From Turbatrix aceti (taxonomy: Eukaryota; Nematoda; Chromadorea; Rhabditida; Panagrolaimidae): DNA of 64,000 bases. Under the pieces are notes generated by a model. It was given only the letters and a program-made list of their open reading frames with translations, was not told where the DNA came from and did no database searches. The position numbers and the translations under genes are program-made. The stretch covers positions 7,836,718 through 7,900,717 of the forward strand of contig OZ017768.1 in the NCBI GenBank assembly GCA_963969345.1. Direction: 5' to 3'. This document shows, piece after piece, positions 39,401-47,890 of this stretch (its first letter is position 1; each line of letters starts with the position of its first letter).

Positions 39401-42030
39401 CTTATACGCTGCGTTTTTTTTTCTACGGTGACATTAAAACTACCTTTTCATTTAATTGATGCTTGGAACTCGTCAAAAGTTGCGTGCTTAATTTTTGTAT
39501 CCTACTGGCAAAAAAATAAATATTTACACTACTAACAATATTTTTTTTTCGCTTATAAAAATTCAGAGAAAAAATTTTTACACGAAAAAAAATTTGAGCG
39601 AGCTATGAAAAAAAACTTTCTTATCAGTCGACTCATACAGGTATTGTATCAGACAGTGAGGAGTTCTTTGGTCGGTTATGTGCATCTTGAAGATCGCTAC
39701 GCCACCTCGCTACTAACTATGTATAATCGAATTAAAACGTTGGGAGACAACAAAAAAAGGGGTCGGGTCCAAATGAATCAAATCAACGTTCTGACGGTCA
39801 CAAAAATTTTTTTAGGGAAGGTGTAAATACAGTAATTCACTCCATTAGAGAACAATTTACCATTTTTTTCGCCCAACAAATTGTCAGAAAAAATTGGGTG
39901 TCAGATGACTGAAACACCTGAACGAGACAGAAAAAAGGAAGCTAAGGACGCATTTCGGCCAAGGCCAAAGCCCCCAAAAAAAGCATGCGAAACCTGTTAG
40001 TGCCTTCGCAGACAAAAAAAGTGACAAAAAAAGTTTACAGATGCGTTCTGTATTTTTTTTTGTTTTGAAAAAAAAATCAAAGGTCAGGCAAAAGGTGGAA
40101 AATTAATTAATGAACACTAATAAAGTAAAGTAAAGTAAAGTAAAAGGTGGGAGAGAAACAGAAAAATTTCACTTTTTATCTTACTTGAAAACCTTTTTTT
40201 CCTGCACACAATCCAAAAAAGACCTAAAAAACGTCACTTAAAAAACGAAGCCAAACTTAGCATCATAAACAACGAAAAAATTTGTTTAAAAAAAATTTAT
40301 TCGTATCCCATATTTAAAAATTTTATTTGTATTCCATATTTTTAAAAATTTTATTTGTATCCAATATTGTTTGGCAAATGTACAGAAACGACCCATTTGA
40401 GTTGACAGTTGGCATGGAGCCGGTATACACGGCAAAAAAAACAGCTCAGCCAGTTGGACGCCAAATATAGCTGTACACAACTTATGTATCTACAAAATAG
40501 CAACAAAACAACCCCCCTGATCCTCTTTTCCGCATTCCCGAACGGATAAAAACAAAGACGTCGACCTCCATTCAATCGCAGGGTTTAGAATTGTATCCGC
40601 TCTTGGAGACCGAAGTTGACGTAAGCCATGCTTTTTTTCTAATCATCCGCGCAGTCATTCTAACCACTCAATATACAGCTCAAGAACGCCTTCGCGCTTG
40701 CGACCTTTGACCGATCAGAAAAAAAATGTAAAAAACAATAACCACAAAAAACTTCTACCGTCGTCTTTTGCACGACCAGGTGATTTTTCAGCGCAACAAC
40801 AGAACACAAAAATCATGGAAAAATAAAAAAAAACGTGTGAAAACAGAAAAAGATAAAAAAATAGAAAAAGAAAGATTGTTTGCCAAAATGGTAGGAAAAT
40901 GACAAATAAACTAACAACGCAATAAAAAGTATAATAGCATAATAACAAGAAAAAAATAAAGCACGTGAAAAACATAATCATTAACAAACAAAACATTTAT
41001 TTTAAAAAGTAATCAACTCATGCATCGGAATACAAAACCGCTGTCATGCGGTAGATATATGCCGTTGACAAACAAAAAAATTTTAATTGCTAATTAAATT
41101 TTTTTATTTATAAAATGTTTTTTATTTTTTTAAATAAAAAATTTTTAAAGAACAATAAAAAAAATTATAAAAAAATTTTTATGTTTAAAAAAGAAGTTTT
41201 TTATTTCTCGAATTTCTTTTTTAAACATAAAAATTAAATTTAAAAAAAAAATTAATTGAAAAAGAAATTTTTTATTTAAATATTAAATTTTTTTTTATTT
41301 TATTAAAAAACTCACGCTTGCGATCGTCATTGTCAAGCCTCAAAATCCAATCATCGGAATCCGCGGGAGAAAGTTTGCGCAGCATTTCGATTATTTCATT
41401 AGGCGATCGTTGCATGGCTGCCGGAGACGTCGAAGACGTAGAAGCCGTTGAAGAAGTCGAAGACGAAAAAGATGAAGCAAAAGGAGCAGACGAGGTTTTA
41501 TTCGTCGTGGTCGTCGCCGACGTCAGAACTCCCGACATAGGAGTCGGTGGCGTCGGGGTTGCGTTGTTTTGGACGCACATAACCATTGGAACAGTCAAAA
41601 CTCTCGAAAAAATCAAAGTTGTGATGTCAAAAATCCGTCAGAGATGACGATGTCGAAATTCGATAAGACTCAACGCTGTTTTAAACAAATTTTAGAAAAT
41701 TGAAAATCCCGTTCGACTCAGAAGCCAAAAACCAAAGAAAAAAGTTGACACATAGTAATATTGAAAATATTTGTTGATGACAAAGTAGAGTAGAGTCGAA
41801 TCCAAAGATCGCGAGGTGTGTTAAAAATATACCGGTGCAGATGCAGCAAAAATTGAGTTGTTGTTGCAGTCAATTCAAGTCACAAGACAGGCAGACGAGT
41901 GTTTTCAACAAAACTGAGCAAATTGTAGGGATGCAAAATGGTTGGTGCCAGAAACGGCGGAGTCGAGAGTGAAACACGGTGGTGAACGATAGGACACAGG
42001 TGTGCGAATTATTTCGTAAGCAGCGATTTC
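1..42030 (-). CDS. Large multi-exon Gln/Pro-rich probable transcriptional co-regulator (partial, C-terminus outside window)
   Basis: Seven exons read on the minus strand: 41586-41316, 36398-36197, 36136-35924, 35522-34986, 19402-19067, 1467-853 and 466 to the window edge. Junction phases 1,2,2,2,2,2 all match, so the exons give one open frame of about 880 codons. The introns are 4.9 kb, 60 bp, 401 bp, 15.6 kb, 17.6 kb and 386 bp, all starting with GT and ending with AG. Order along the protein: Ser/Thr-rich N-terminus, possible PAS-like fold (about residues 130-230), poly-Gln, Ser-rich region with an LXXLL motif, then long Pro/Met/Gln/Gly-rich stretches with a basic segment. This composition suits a nuclear co-activator, and PAS-like plus LXXLL plus Gln-rich C-terminus recalls p160/NCOA proteins. 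That family call is inference; ARID1/Osa-like, Mastermind-like or Mediator-type proteins are alternatives. Small extra exons in the two giant introns cannot be excluded. Confidence 0.75.
467..852 (-). other. Intron 6 of the large gene (386 bp)
   Basis: AT-rich, dominated by runs of A with CAAAAAA units and nothing gene-like on either strand. GT donor at 852 and AG acceptor at 467. Confidence 0.6.
853..1467 (-). CDS. Exon 6 of large co-regulator gene (Pro/Met/Gly/Gln-rich)
   Basis: Acceptor TTTTTTTGCAG before 1467; donor GTTTGT after 853. The 615-base exon encodes Met/Pro/Gly/His-rich repeats (MGMGPGMYAGQMPPAH), then a basic segment (TKKASKRKS) followed by an Ala/Gln helix-like stretch, poly-Gln and further Pro/Gly-rich sequence. 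The basic segment could act as a nuclear localisation signal. An ATG at 1463 could be mistaken for a start, but the frame is open to the acceptor and joins exon 5 in phase. Confidence 0.75.
4097..4133. repeat. GAA microsatellite
   Basis: About a dozen GAA/AAG units within intron 5 of the large gene, giving poly-Arg, poly-Lys or poly-Ser shadow ORFs. Confidence 0.75.
8557..8705. repeat. Triplet microsatellites ACG and GAT
   Basis: ACG repeats at about 8557-8578 and ATG/GAT repeats at about 8678-8705, with CAC triplets between. They create long but meaningless ORFs (poly-Asp, poly-Met, poly-His) on both strands. Confidence 0.8.
10447..10533 (+). ncRNA. tRNA-like segment with Pol III A and B boxes
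   Basis: TGGTCGAGTGAG at 10454 fits the A box of Leu/Ser-type tRNAs, and GGTTCGAATCC at 10511-10521 is a perfect B box at tRNA-like distance. The T stem and acceptor stem do not pair properly, so this is more likely a tRNA pseudogene or the head of a tRNA-derived SINE than a working tRNA. Confidence 0.4.
11655..11722 (-). ncRNA. tRNA-like segment with Pol III A and B boxes
   Basis: On the minus strand TAGCCGAGTGG (11716-11706) is an exact A box and GGTTTGATTCC (11669-11659) a good B box. I could not find a full cloverleaf. Likely a pseudogene or SINE-like element. Confidence 0.4.
19067..19402 (-). CDS. Exon 5 of large co-regulator gene (Ser/Pro/Gln-rich)
   Basis: A GC-rich island of 336 bases isolated between introns of 15.6 and 17.6 kb. 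Acceptor ATTTTAG before 19402; donor GG|GTTGGT after 19067 is weaker than the other donors. The frame encodes Ser/Gln-rich then Pro/Gly/Tyr-rich sequence (for example YPTQVPPPPQSAYGSGG) like the repetitive parts of chromatin and Mediator co-regulators. The phases of both junctions agree with exons 4 and 6, which is the main argument for one gene rather than two. Confidence 0.65.
20655..20730 (-). ncRNA. tRNA-like segment with Pol III A and B boxes
   Basis: On the minus strand TGGTGTAGTGG (20722-20712) fits the A box and GGTTCGAATCC (20676-20666) is an exact B box. A T7 run interrupts the anticodon region and the T stem has mismatches, so a functional tRNA is unlikely. Confidence 0.4.
21551..21582. 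repeat. GGTGAC hexamer tandem repeat
   Basis: About five copies of GGTGAC/GGTAAC in intron 4 of the large gene. The poly Thr-Val ORFs over it are artefacts. Confidence 0.75.
28791..28798. repeat. Left target-site duplication of the foldback element
   Basis: ATCTCGAG directly abuts the left terminal inverted repeat and is identical to 29215-29222. Confidence 0.88.
28799..29214. mobile_element. Non-autonomous foldback/MITE element, hAT-like, complete with 8-bp target duplication
   Basis: The element begins CAAGGCATAAAA and ends with its inverse TTTTATGCCTTG. Next to these tips, GC-rich arms made of GGCCGG/GGCCGC units run inward on both sides of an AT-rich core (about 28905-29115), so the whole unit can fold back. 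ATCTCGAG occurs immediately left (28791-28798) and again immediately right (29215-29222), a perfect 8-bp target site duplication. An 8-bp duplication with CA...TG tips is the hallmark of hAT-superfamily insertion. It has no coding capacity, so it must have been moved by an enzyme encoded elsewhere. It sits in intron 4 of the large gene. Confidence 0.88.
29215..29222. repeat. Right target-site duplication of the foldback element
   Basis: ATCTCGAG directly abuts the right terminal inverted repeat and is identical to 28791-28798. Confidence 0.88.
29685..29765 (+). ncRNA. tRNA-like segment with partial cloverleaf
   Basis: The A-box region begins TGTAGCGCAGA (29693) and GGTTCGAATCC (29744-29754) is an exact B box. 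A GCGC/GCGC D stem and a T stem with one mismatch can be drawn, and the acceptor ends pair at about five of seven positions. This is the best-folding of the set but the anticodon stem is poor. tRNA pseudogene or SINE head. Confidence 0.4.
30520..30595 (-). ncRNA. tRNA-like segment with Pol III A and B boxes
   Basis: On the minus strand TGGCGCAGAATG (30585-30574) and GGTTCGAATCC (30539-30529) form A and B boxes. It lies in opposite orientation about 800 bp from the element at 29.7 kb. The acceptor ends do not pair, so it is tRNA-derived rather than a working tRNA. Confidence 0.4.
33979..33984 (+). promoter_or_regulatory. Splice (probably trans-splice) acceptor ahead of the G-gamma start
   Basis: TTTCAG ends at 33984, 19 bases before the start codon at 34004. 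No upstream coding exon joins here, so this is either an SL addition site or the acceptor of a 5' UTR intron. Confidence 0.5.
34004..34248 (+). CDS. Heterotrimeric G-protein gamma subunit
   Basis: Two exons, 34004-34086 and 34146-34248, joined across a 59-bp intron (GTAAGT...TTTCAG) in phase 2, giving 61 residues. The N-terminal helix (residues 1-27, EQLRREAAIVRKKVSEVAK) pairs with G-beta. After it come the conserved LIEYCEKE, LVSGPSDHNPF and a C-terminal CaaX box CVLF, for prenylation and membrane anchoring. Length, the NPF region and CaaX box all fit the G-gamma family. It would form a G-beta-gamma dimer at the plasma membrane downstream of GPCRs. The start ATG lies 19 bases after a TTTCAG site, so the mRNA is probably trans-spliced or has an upstream non-coding exon. 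The gene is nested, antisense, in intron 4 of the large gene, 738 bp from exon 4. X = Phe favours geranylgeranylation (family knowledge). Confidence 0.93.
34432..34437 (+). terminator. Possible poly(A) signal of the G-gamma gene
   Basis: AATAAA about 185 bases after the stop codon. The DNA is AT-rich, so chance occurrence is possible. Confidence 0.3.
34701..34708. promoter_or_regulatory. Perfect CRE-type octamer TGACGTCA
   Basis: The palindrome TGACGTCA, the full CREB/ATF site, lies between the G-gamma gene and exon 4 of the large gene. A second copy is at 47526-47533. Function is inference; an octamer can occur by chance at this scale. Confidence 0.25.
34986..35522 (-). CDS. Exon 4 of large co-regulator gene (poly-Gln, LXXLL motif)
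   Basis: Acceptor TTTTGCAG before 35522; donor GTGAGT after 34986. The 537-base exon starts REPQLF, runs into about ten glutamines, then a Pro/Ser-rich part and several basic-Ser patches (for example MRVHSQSLS and CRKISIDS) that could be phosphorylation or 14-3-3 sites. LETLL at 35081-35095 matches the LXXLL nuclear-receptor-box pattern and sits in a predicted helix (KKVMSILETLLL). The end is acidic/Gln-rich. The phase 2 donor matches the acceptor at 19402. Confidence 0.75.
35523..35923 (-). other. Intron 3 of the large gene (401 bp)
   Basis: AT-rich with CAAAACA and TTTTAAA runs. An ORF on the plus strand overlapping 35771-35971 is antisense to exon 3 and is not supported. GTGTGA donor at 35923, TTTTGCAG acceptor at 35523. 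Confidence 0.5.
35924..36136 (-). CDS. Exon 3 of large co-regulator gene (PAS-like segment)
   Basis: Exon of 213 bases following a 60-bp intron whose acceptor ends TTTTTTAAG, less usual than TTTCAG. It is recognisable by a dense, non-repetitive protein sequence (for example FFVGKTLQDVCRRVEW and AELTFWINGE) and by phase agreement on both sides: TC|G into it and CG|A out of it at a GTGTGA donor. With the end of exon 2 it would form a globular alpha/beta unit of about 100 residues, compatible with a PAS fold. This is the only clearly globular part of the protein in the window. Confidence 0.65.
36197..36398 (-). CDS. Exon 2 of large co-regulator gene
   Basis: Exon bounded by TTTTCAG before 36398 and GTGAGT after 36197. 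It opens with a Ser/Gly-rich stretch holding a lone CxxC (SCQSCHG), passes a basic RRRSG, and ends in beta-strand-like sequence (GIFLLCVDRASQKVIKF). That alternation of a hydrophobic strand, a polar turn and a second strand resembles the start of a PAS domain. The link is by eye only. It is separated from the next exon by a 60-bp intron. Confidence 0.7.
37351..37389. repeat. 13-bp-stem hairpin in intron 1 of the large gene
   Basis: CCATCTGACAGTC (37351-37363) and GACTGCCAGATGG (37377-37389) are inverse copies with a single mismatch around a 13-base loop. The hairpin is flanked on both sides by ATATTTACCAT-like direct repeats. No coding potential. It could be a small foldback relic or a structured intronic element. 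Confidence 0.6.
40119..40144. repeat. TAAAG pentamer repeat
   Basis: About five TAAAG units in intron 1 of the large gene. Confidence 0.7.
41316..41586 (-). CDS. Exon 1 of large co-regulator gene (start codon)
   Basis: The first ATG of the frame is at 41586-41584, and a second in-frame ATG follows two codons later. Longer readings of this frame begin at a TTG and are not supported. The exon encodes 90 codons plus one base: a Pro/Thr stretch, a long Ser/Thr/Ala tract, then a more structured segment with acidic and hydrophobic residues (SPNEIIEMLRKL, DDWILRLDNDD). It ends at a GTGAGT donor after AAGC. The partner acceptor at 36398 restores the frame in phase 1. Confidence 0.7.
41587..42030 (-). 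other. 5' untranslated part of first recognised exon of the large gene
   Basis: On the minus strand an excellent splice acceptor (T-rich tract ending CCAG) lies just upstream of 42030. From there to the start codon at 41586 the DNA is noticeably less AT-rich than its surroundings. I infer a 5' UTR of about 440 bases, either trans-spliced to a leader or joined to an upstream exon that I cannot see. A 12-codon upstream ORF (start 41753, stop ending 41718) lies inside it and could reduce translation of the main frame. A weaker acceptor-like tract ending CGAG sits about 20 bases before the start codon. Confidence 0.45.
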
Positions 42031-45000
42031 TGGAAAAAAAATACACACAAATTGCGGTAACTTTATTTTACGCCGAAAAATTCGAAGTCAAGAAAAATAC
42101 GCGTACAAATAAAAAAACAAAAAATATGATTCAAACAACACTATGGACTACGTAGTGTTTTACTATAAAAAATGCATTAAAAAATTATCTAAAAAACGTT
42201 ACAAAAACACAGAACAAAGTCCAAAAAAAATTCATATTTAGAATAAATATGTGAAAAATTGTGTTCGTCTGATTTTTTATTGTTTGCGCTCGTTTGTAAG
42301 CAAATCAAATTTTTTTCCACACAATTAAAACGAACAAAAATTGTAGTGAAATCAACGTTAGCACAACAGTCATGAACTTTAGTTATAAAAATTTGTGGGA
42401 CGAACTTCATTTTGTGAAACATAAAATTTAGATTTTGTATTTTTCTTAAAAACGCTAAATTTAAAAATTATACAAAACATTATTTCATATTTTTTTAAAG
42501 AATAGCAAGTTCTTTCATTCCTAAAAATATTGGATTAAAAATTAAATGAACAAAATTAATTGAATTGCCGAAAACAAAATAAAAAAATGAAACAAAACGA
42601 AAGATGTAAAACAAACTGGCAAAAATTTTGACACCATTTGTTTTATCTCCGGATAATTAATATTATTTGTGGTTTTTTGGGTGATGGATCAATCGGGATA
42701 AAGGAAAGGCACGTAATCAGGCAGAATAAACGCAATGAAACACAATTCATAAACAAAAACGGACACGTTTTTCACGTTCAAAGCCAATTTGCTCCTCAAC
42801 GCCAGCAAAAGTGTAATTTTCAAAAAAAACAAACAAAATTAAGGAATTATGAAAAAGGTAAACAATGAATCAAAAATCGACAACGGGCAAAATTCCAAGT
42901 GTCGTAACTCGTTTGCCTGCTGATGCTGTCCATTTACTACAACGATGGAGAAAAAAAATCGGTATGCAACATACATAACAAACCGTACTTTGAACGAAAA
43001 CAAAAAAATAATAAACAAATTCTTGATTGTTGACCGTGTAAGAAGATGATGGGGTGTGATGCGAAAAAATTACCAAACCGAAAGGTAAACTAAACAACTT
43101 GGTAGACACAAATAACCCAAAAATAGGACCTCAAGTCTTTTTTTTTATTAAAAAAATTATTTCACAATTTTTTATTAAAAAAAAATTATTTCACAGATTT
43201 TTGATTTTTCGAACAAAATTAGGACTTTTTGAACTCTTTTTTTTTATTTTGCGTTTGCAGCAATTTGCAGGGCTTAACGCCAATAAAATACCGTCTCCCC
43301 CTAACATAAGCCGTGTTTTTTTCCGGCACAGAAGCTCAGAACAAAGCCCCGGAAGAAAAAAACGACTACTTCACGACATTGGTAGCGCCTCGGCGCCCGG
43401 TGGCCGGTGGCCGTCACCACCCCGCAGGAAGGAAGAAAAGAAAGGAAGAAAGTAAGTAGGTAACGTCATGACGTACCGCAAAAAAATGTTCAAGAAATGA
43501 ACGGAAGAAAGAAACCATCACGTCAACAACATTGTATAATACTACCGAGGCGGTACTCGACAGCCTGCAGTTCTTATAGCCCACGTGTTTCGTAAAAAAA
43601 GTGCTGTACAACTGCAAAAAAGGCCTAGAAAAAAAGGAAAAATTTTTGTTAAAAGGTAAAAAAAAATTAAATTTCATTTAAACGAAACCAGGTGATGAGT
43701 AGAAAATTTCTAAGAGATATGAGTGTGTCCGGCAAAAAAAGTGAAAACCAGAGAACTGACGTGCGTGTCCATTGTGTAGGCTAACAACCGCTCCCGGGGC
43801 TGACAGGACAAAAAACAGAACAGAAAAGAACGCAAAAAGGTGGCAGAGGAACAAATGAATAATTGACTTTATGCCATCTTTTTTTTAACGTCGTTTGTTT
43901 GTTCGTTCGTTCGTTTGTGATAACACTACGGCAGTCACAGTCACGGGCAGGTGAGCAGGTGAAGCAGGTAGTAGCAGGTTGTAGGTGCATTGCATTGATG
44001 TTGATCAACTACTCCCCCCCTCTACTCCCGATGTGAGTAAGTTGACTACATGTACATCGAGCACCCAGGCAACGCGTTCAAATTCTTTCCCAAACGATGT
44101 CAACGACAAGCACACACCACCGTTGGCCTCCGTGTTGCATCAATTGTTGCTCGCGGGTTTGATGAAGGTGCGACCTGCAATCAATAGACCAACATTTGTT
44201 GCTACTGCCAATTGCAAAAACAATTATCAATAAATCCAGGTAAATAGATAGATAGTTATCACCTGCCATGATCAAATTGCAATCAAATTTGTCACTATTT
44301 GGGTCCGAAATGATCGATTGAAACCAAAACTGTGCAAAAAAAATTTTTTGGATTTTAAACAACTTTTTTGATCCGTCAGGTCAAAAATCATAAATTTCTC
44401 TTAAAAAATTTATTAGGTTCCTCACAAGCTTTTAATTTAAAAACCTTTTTACCCCATTTTTTTGTTAAAAATTCGCGACCATAAATCAACAAAAAAAAGT
44501 TCCGCTTGATTAACTGATCTGCAATCAAAATTCCTTTTGAGATTTTTTCAAAGAAAAACGAATGGAATGAAAATTATCCAACATTTTTAACACGCAAAAA
44601 AAATAATCAGCAAAAATTTATTTTTTTAGCAGAACCGATAAAAAAAAATCGTTGCATAAGTATGACAATATTTACAACTCGTAAAATCGACCAACGGTTA
44701 ATAGATACATACTTGATCAATGTTTACCAACTTTTTTTGGTTAAATTTGTCTACCCGAAACGTATGTAAGCAAAAAAAGAGACACTACACTACAACTGCG
44801 ACATTTTTTACAAAAAAAATATGGAGTTGAAAATATTTTTTCCAATAAAAATCGTATTCATACATATTTATTTTTGTATTTATAATAAAAACGGGACTTC
44901 CGATAAAAACGATCGCCCCCATCAAGGTCAACGTTCACCGGGAAAAGAAGGGCTGACAACTAACTGCCTAACTGCCCGCTGGTTGCCTGTAGGCTTTTTT

Positions 45001-46257
45001 GCAAAAAAATACTGATCACAGCGTTCAGTTTGTCAATTCAACTCCATGTAATGATAAAAATGACAACGATCAGAAACCAAAAACAGCGTCGAAACAATGT
45101 GAAACGATTAATCTCTGTGATTTTCCTTAAAATTTTGTGCATTTGCGCGAAATTGGTTTTCGTAAACCCCTTTCAAACACAAAGAAAATTCATGATTCTA
45201 CATAGTCACGATTTTGCAGAGGGGGTGTACTCCATTTTTCTATCGGGCTGGAGTACACACGTCAGAAAATTGTATTCTCGAAATTTCAGGTTTCGTCGAA
45301 AATTTTACCGCTCAAAACAAAAAAAAATAAAGATTAATCAGCAACACAAAAAATATTCTGTTTAACACAAAAAAATACAAAATCATGAAAAAAGTAAAAA
45401 ATTTATAACACAAAACAAATCTCGTGTAAAAATTTCAAAAAACTACAAAAAAAATTTAAAAAATAAAAATAAAAATTCCGAAAAATCTTGTAAAAAAGGA
45501 GTGCAATTTTATTTCAACGAAAAAAAATTTCCCCAGGCATGATTCCCATCAGCAGACTGATCACTGAGATCAAAATATAGTGTACATGACAAAACCGTAA
45601 CGCAATGGACTCGGAAAAAAAAGTTGTCATGCGCTTACTTTTTTTGTCTACTACGTCGCGAGAGAGCCCGTCCGGACAACGAACGCAGCAATAGATAACC
45701 CGACACAGGCGGCAACGTAAGCGACAACGAGTGCTCCCCAACTTTCAAAAAAAGGTTCAAAAGAGAAAGACAATTTTTATGAAGCCTATAAATTTTTTTC
45801 CCAAAGTGACAACGCAAAACCAACGATTTTTTGTTCATCGTAAAGACCAGGAAGAAAATTGAAAATAAGGGGGAACTTTTTGAAATTTTTTCCATTGATT
45901 AGTTCGAATTTTTATTTTTATTTGGAAGAACAGGAAAAATTTTTTAAAGGTCTTGAACAAGATTTTGTATCTGTTTTTTCGTTTTTTTAATTAAAAAATT
46001 TTTTAAAAGTCATCGATTTGGCTTCCAAGTGATCAAATTTTTTTTACAAAAGTTTCAATTGATACCGTTGATCAGAGCAGTCAGATCAACGATCCTACGC
46101 GACCGCAGCGATCACAATGGACCACGCGGACGAGATGGATGGGAAGAAAAACAGACACCACCGCCCCACCATCGTTTTGAGATGTATGTAGGCAGCGGCA
46201 GTCCCAGACATTCAATTTTGTGGAGACACCGAAAAAAAATACATATTTAGATGGATG

Positions 46258-46279
46258 CGACGTCTGCCGACAGACGTCG
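46258..46279. repeat. Perfect 9-bp palindromic hairpin
   Basis: CGACGTCTG, a 4-base loop CCGA, then CAGACGTCG. It lies in a less AT-rich island (46080-46560) with no supported gene, so it may be a protein-binding palindrome. Confidence 0.5.
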
Positions 46280-47142
46280 ATCGGGTGACGTGAACTGGGG
46301 TAATCATCGTGACGATAGAGAATAAAAATGATGTTTACTGCTGGGAAATCCCAATTTGTGGGAAGATAAAATCGGTTAGTTATTTAATTGAATTTGCACC
46401 GCACTCGACCCGTATCAGTCCCCGCAGCGGACTGCGGAGACAACTGATCGATGGTTTAGAAACTGACTGGGAAACGGGTACCGCGTCCGCGTACGCGTCC
46501 GTGCTCTGGGTCGCTAATCCACTACATCAGGATGTCAAACGCTCATATGGGGCTCTACGCGATAAGGAAAGAAAACTCTAGAAAAGTTCAGAACAATTAT
46601 GACAGAAAATTTTTTTAACAATCAGAAATTTGTTTTCGACGTTAAAAAATTTTAGGTATTTTAGAAAAATTTTGAAACACACAAAAAATTTATCAACACC
46701 TGGTAGAGAAAAATTTTCGGAACAACAATACATACCATTTTTGACTGTGAGAAGAGCAAAAACGATGGGAACGAAAAAAAGTCGAGGTTCATAAATAAAT
46801 ATATTTAAAATCACAATACACAATGCATTGAAACGCTTCAGTCAGATTGATGCACAAAAATGCTCTAAAAGTGATTCAAAAAGATAGCGTCATGTTAGAA
46901 AAAAAACAATTTTTTTAAATTAAAAAATTCAAAACTTTTTTTTAGAATTTGGAATTTTTTCAAAACCACAAAAAATTCAAACAAATCAACATTTATGCAG
47001 CAAAATTCTTTTATCAGGTAAGCGACCTTTGACCATTTTTCCATTTTTCCATCCACGCTGGTGCAACCTGCAGCACAGTCCCAATTCTTACCTCACTACA
47101 TTCTCTATCACCGTTGTCCATCTCGTGCAAAACGATGGCTGT

Positions 47143-47276
47143 GGAGGCATATAATCTGGCAGCGAAAGCCGCAAAAGCCGGCCGGCCTGAATTTTTTTAG
47201 GCCGACCGAAGAAAAGTTAGGCCAACCCCAAGCCGGTCGGCGACCTGCATGATTTTGGGGCCGGTTTCATGCCTTG
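47143..47276. mobile_element. Decayed, shortened second copy of the foldback element
   Basis: The right end GGCCGGTTTCATGCCTTG matches the 28.8-kb copy with one change. The left end GGAGGCATATAATCTGGC is a diverged form of CAAGGCATAAAATCCGGC. Between them are the same AAAGCCGGCCGG, GGCCTGAA and AAGCCGG units. The AT-rich core is mostly gone (134 bp in all) and many CpG sites are changed (GGCCGG to GACCGA). No target duplication is visible, which fits an older insertion. Confidence 0.75.
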
Positions 47277-47584
47277 ATTTAGATATAATCTCTCTCTGTC
47301 CTGTATTTTTTTATCACTAATAATAAACAACAAACAAACAGACAACAGAAAAAGTGATGTGCAAGGCTGCTCGGGGTTATTTTTACGCTAAAACCCCAAC
47401 AAAACACACCAAATCACAAGTTGCAGCCTTCATTCAACGCATCGAGATTCAAGTACTTTGCAAAAACATGTATAACCAAAACACGACACACGACGACGTG
47501 GACCAACGCATCTGTGTTTTTTTGTTGACGTCAGATCCAACAATGCAGAAAAAAAAACAAAAATTTGTTTAACAAAAGTAAAAA

Positions 47585-47890
47585 AAATTTAATGAGCAAA
47601 AAAGCGCAAAAAAAACTTTCCGTTCGGGAACCACGATGTTCAAAATTTATCGTAAACAGTGCAGAAAAAAACGGATATCCAAAAAAAAATTGAATGGGCA
47701 AAAAGGCGCCGAAAAAAATTTGAATGAACAAAAACGCGACAAAAAATTTTCCGTTTGGGAACCACGATGTTCAAAATTTATCGTAAACAGTGCAGAAAAA
47801 ACCGAAATCAAATAAAATTTTGAATGAGCAAAAAAATTGAATAAGGAAAAACGCGCCAAAAAACATTCCGTTTAGGAACAACAATGTTTT
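47585..47890. repeat. Three-copy diverged tandem repeat (period about 117-131 bp)
   Basis: Three copies of the phrase TTCCGTT(C/T)GGGAACCA-like start at about 47617, 47748 and 47865. The first two also share GATGTTCAAAATTTATCGTA and a following CAGTGCAGAAAAAA. A preceding AATGA(G/A)CAAAAA-like phrase repeats with each copy. The third copy is the most diverged and is cut short. A small minisatellite or satellite seed; the ORFs over it are artefacts. Confidence 0.8.

Larger units (their letters stand above)
36399..41315 (-). other. Intron 1 of the large gene (4.9 kb)
   Basis: AT-rich. It holds a hairpin at 37351-37389, a short TCGGTC repeat near 38028-38052 and a TAAAG pentanucleotide repeat near 40119-40144. 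A 76-codon Lys-rich ORF at 36552-36782 (+) lacks a recognisable domain or splice context and I do not call it. No gene is supported. Confidence 0.5.

Noticed and set aside
40560..40675. Sixth tRNA-like segment (minus strand, GAGTGGTTAGAAT)
   Set aside because: The A-box-like part is good but no convincing B box follows at the right distance.
43957..43990. GGTAGTAGCAGGTTGTAGGTG, similar to let-7
   Set aside because: The seed base differs, an insertion breaks the match, and no complementary arm is found nearby to make a hairpin.
46309..46581. 90-codon plus-strand ORF
   Set aside because: It begins at GTG rather than ATG, has no acceptor upstream and no recognisable domain.
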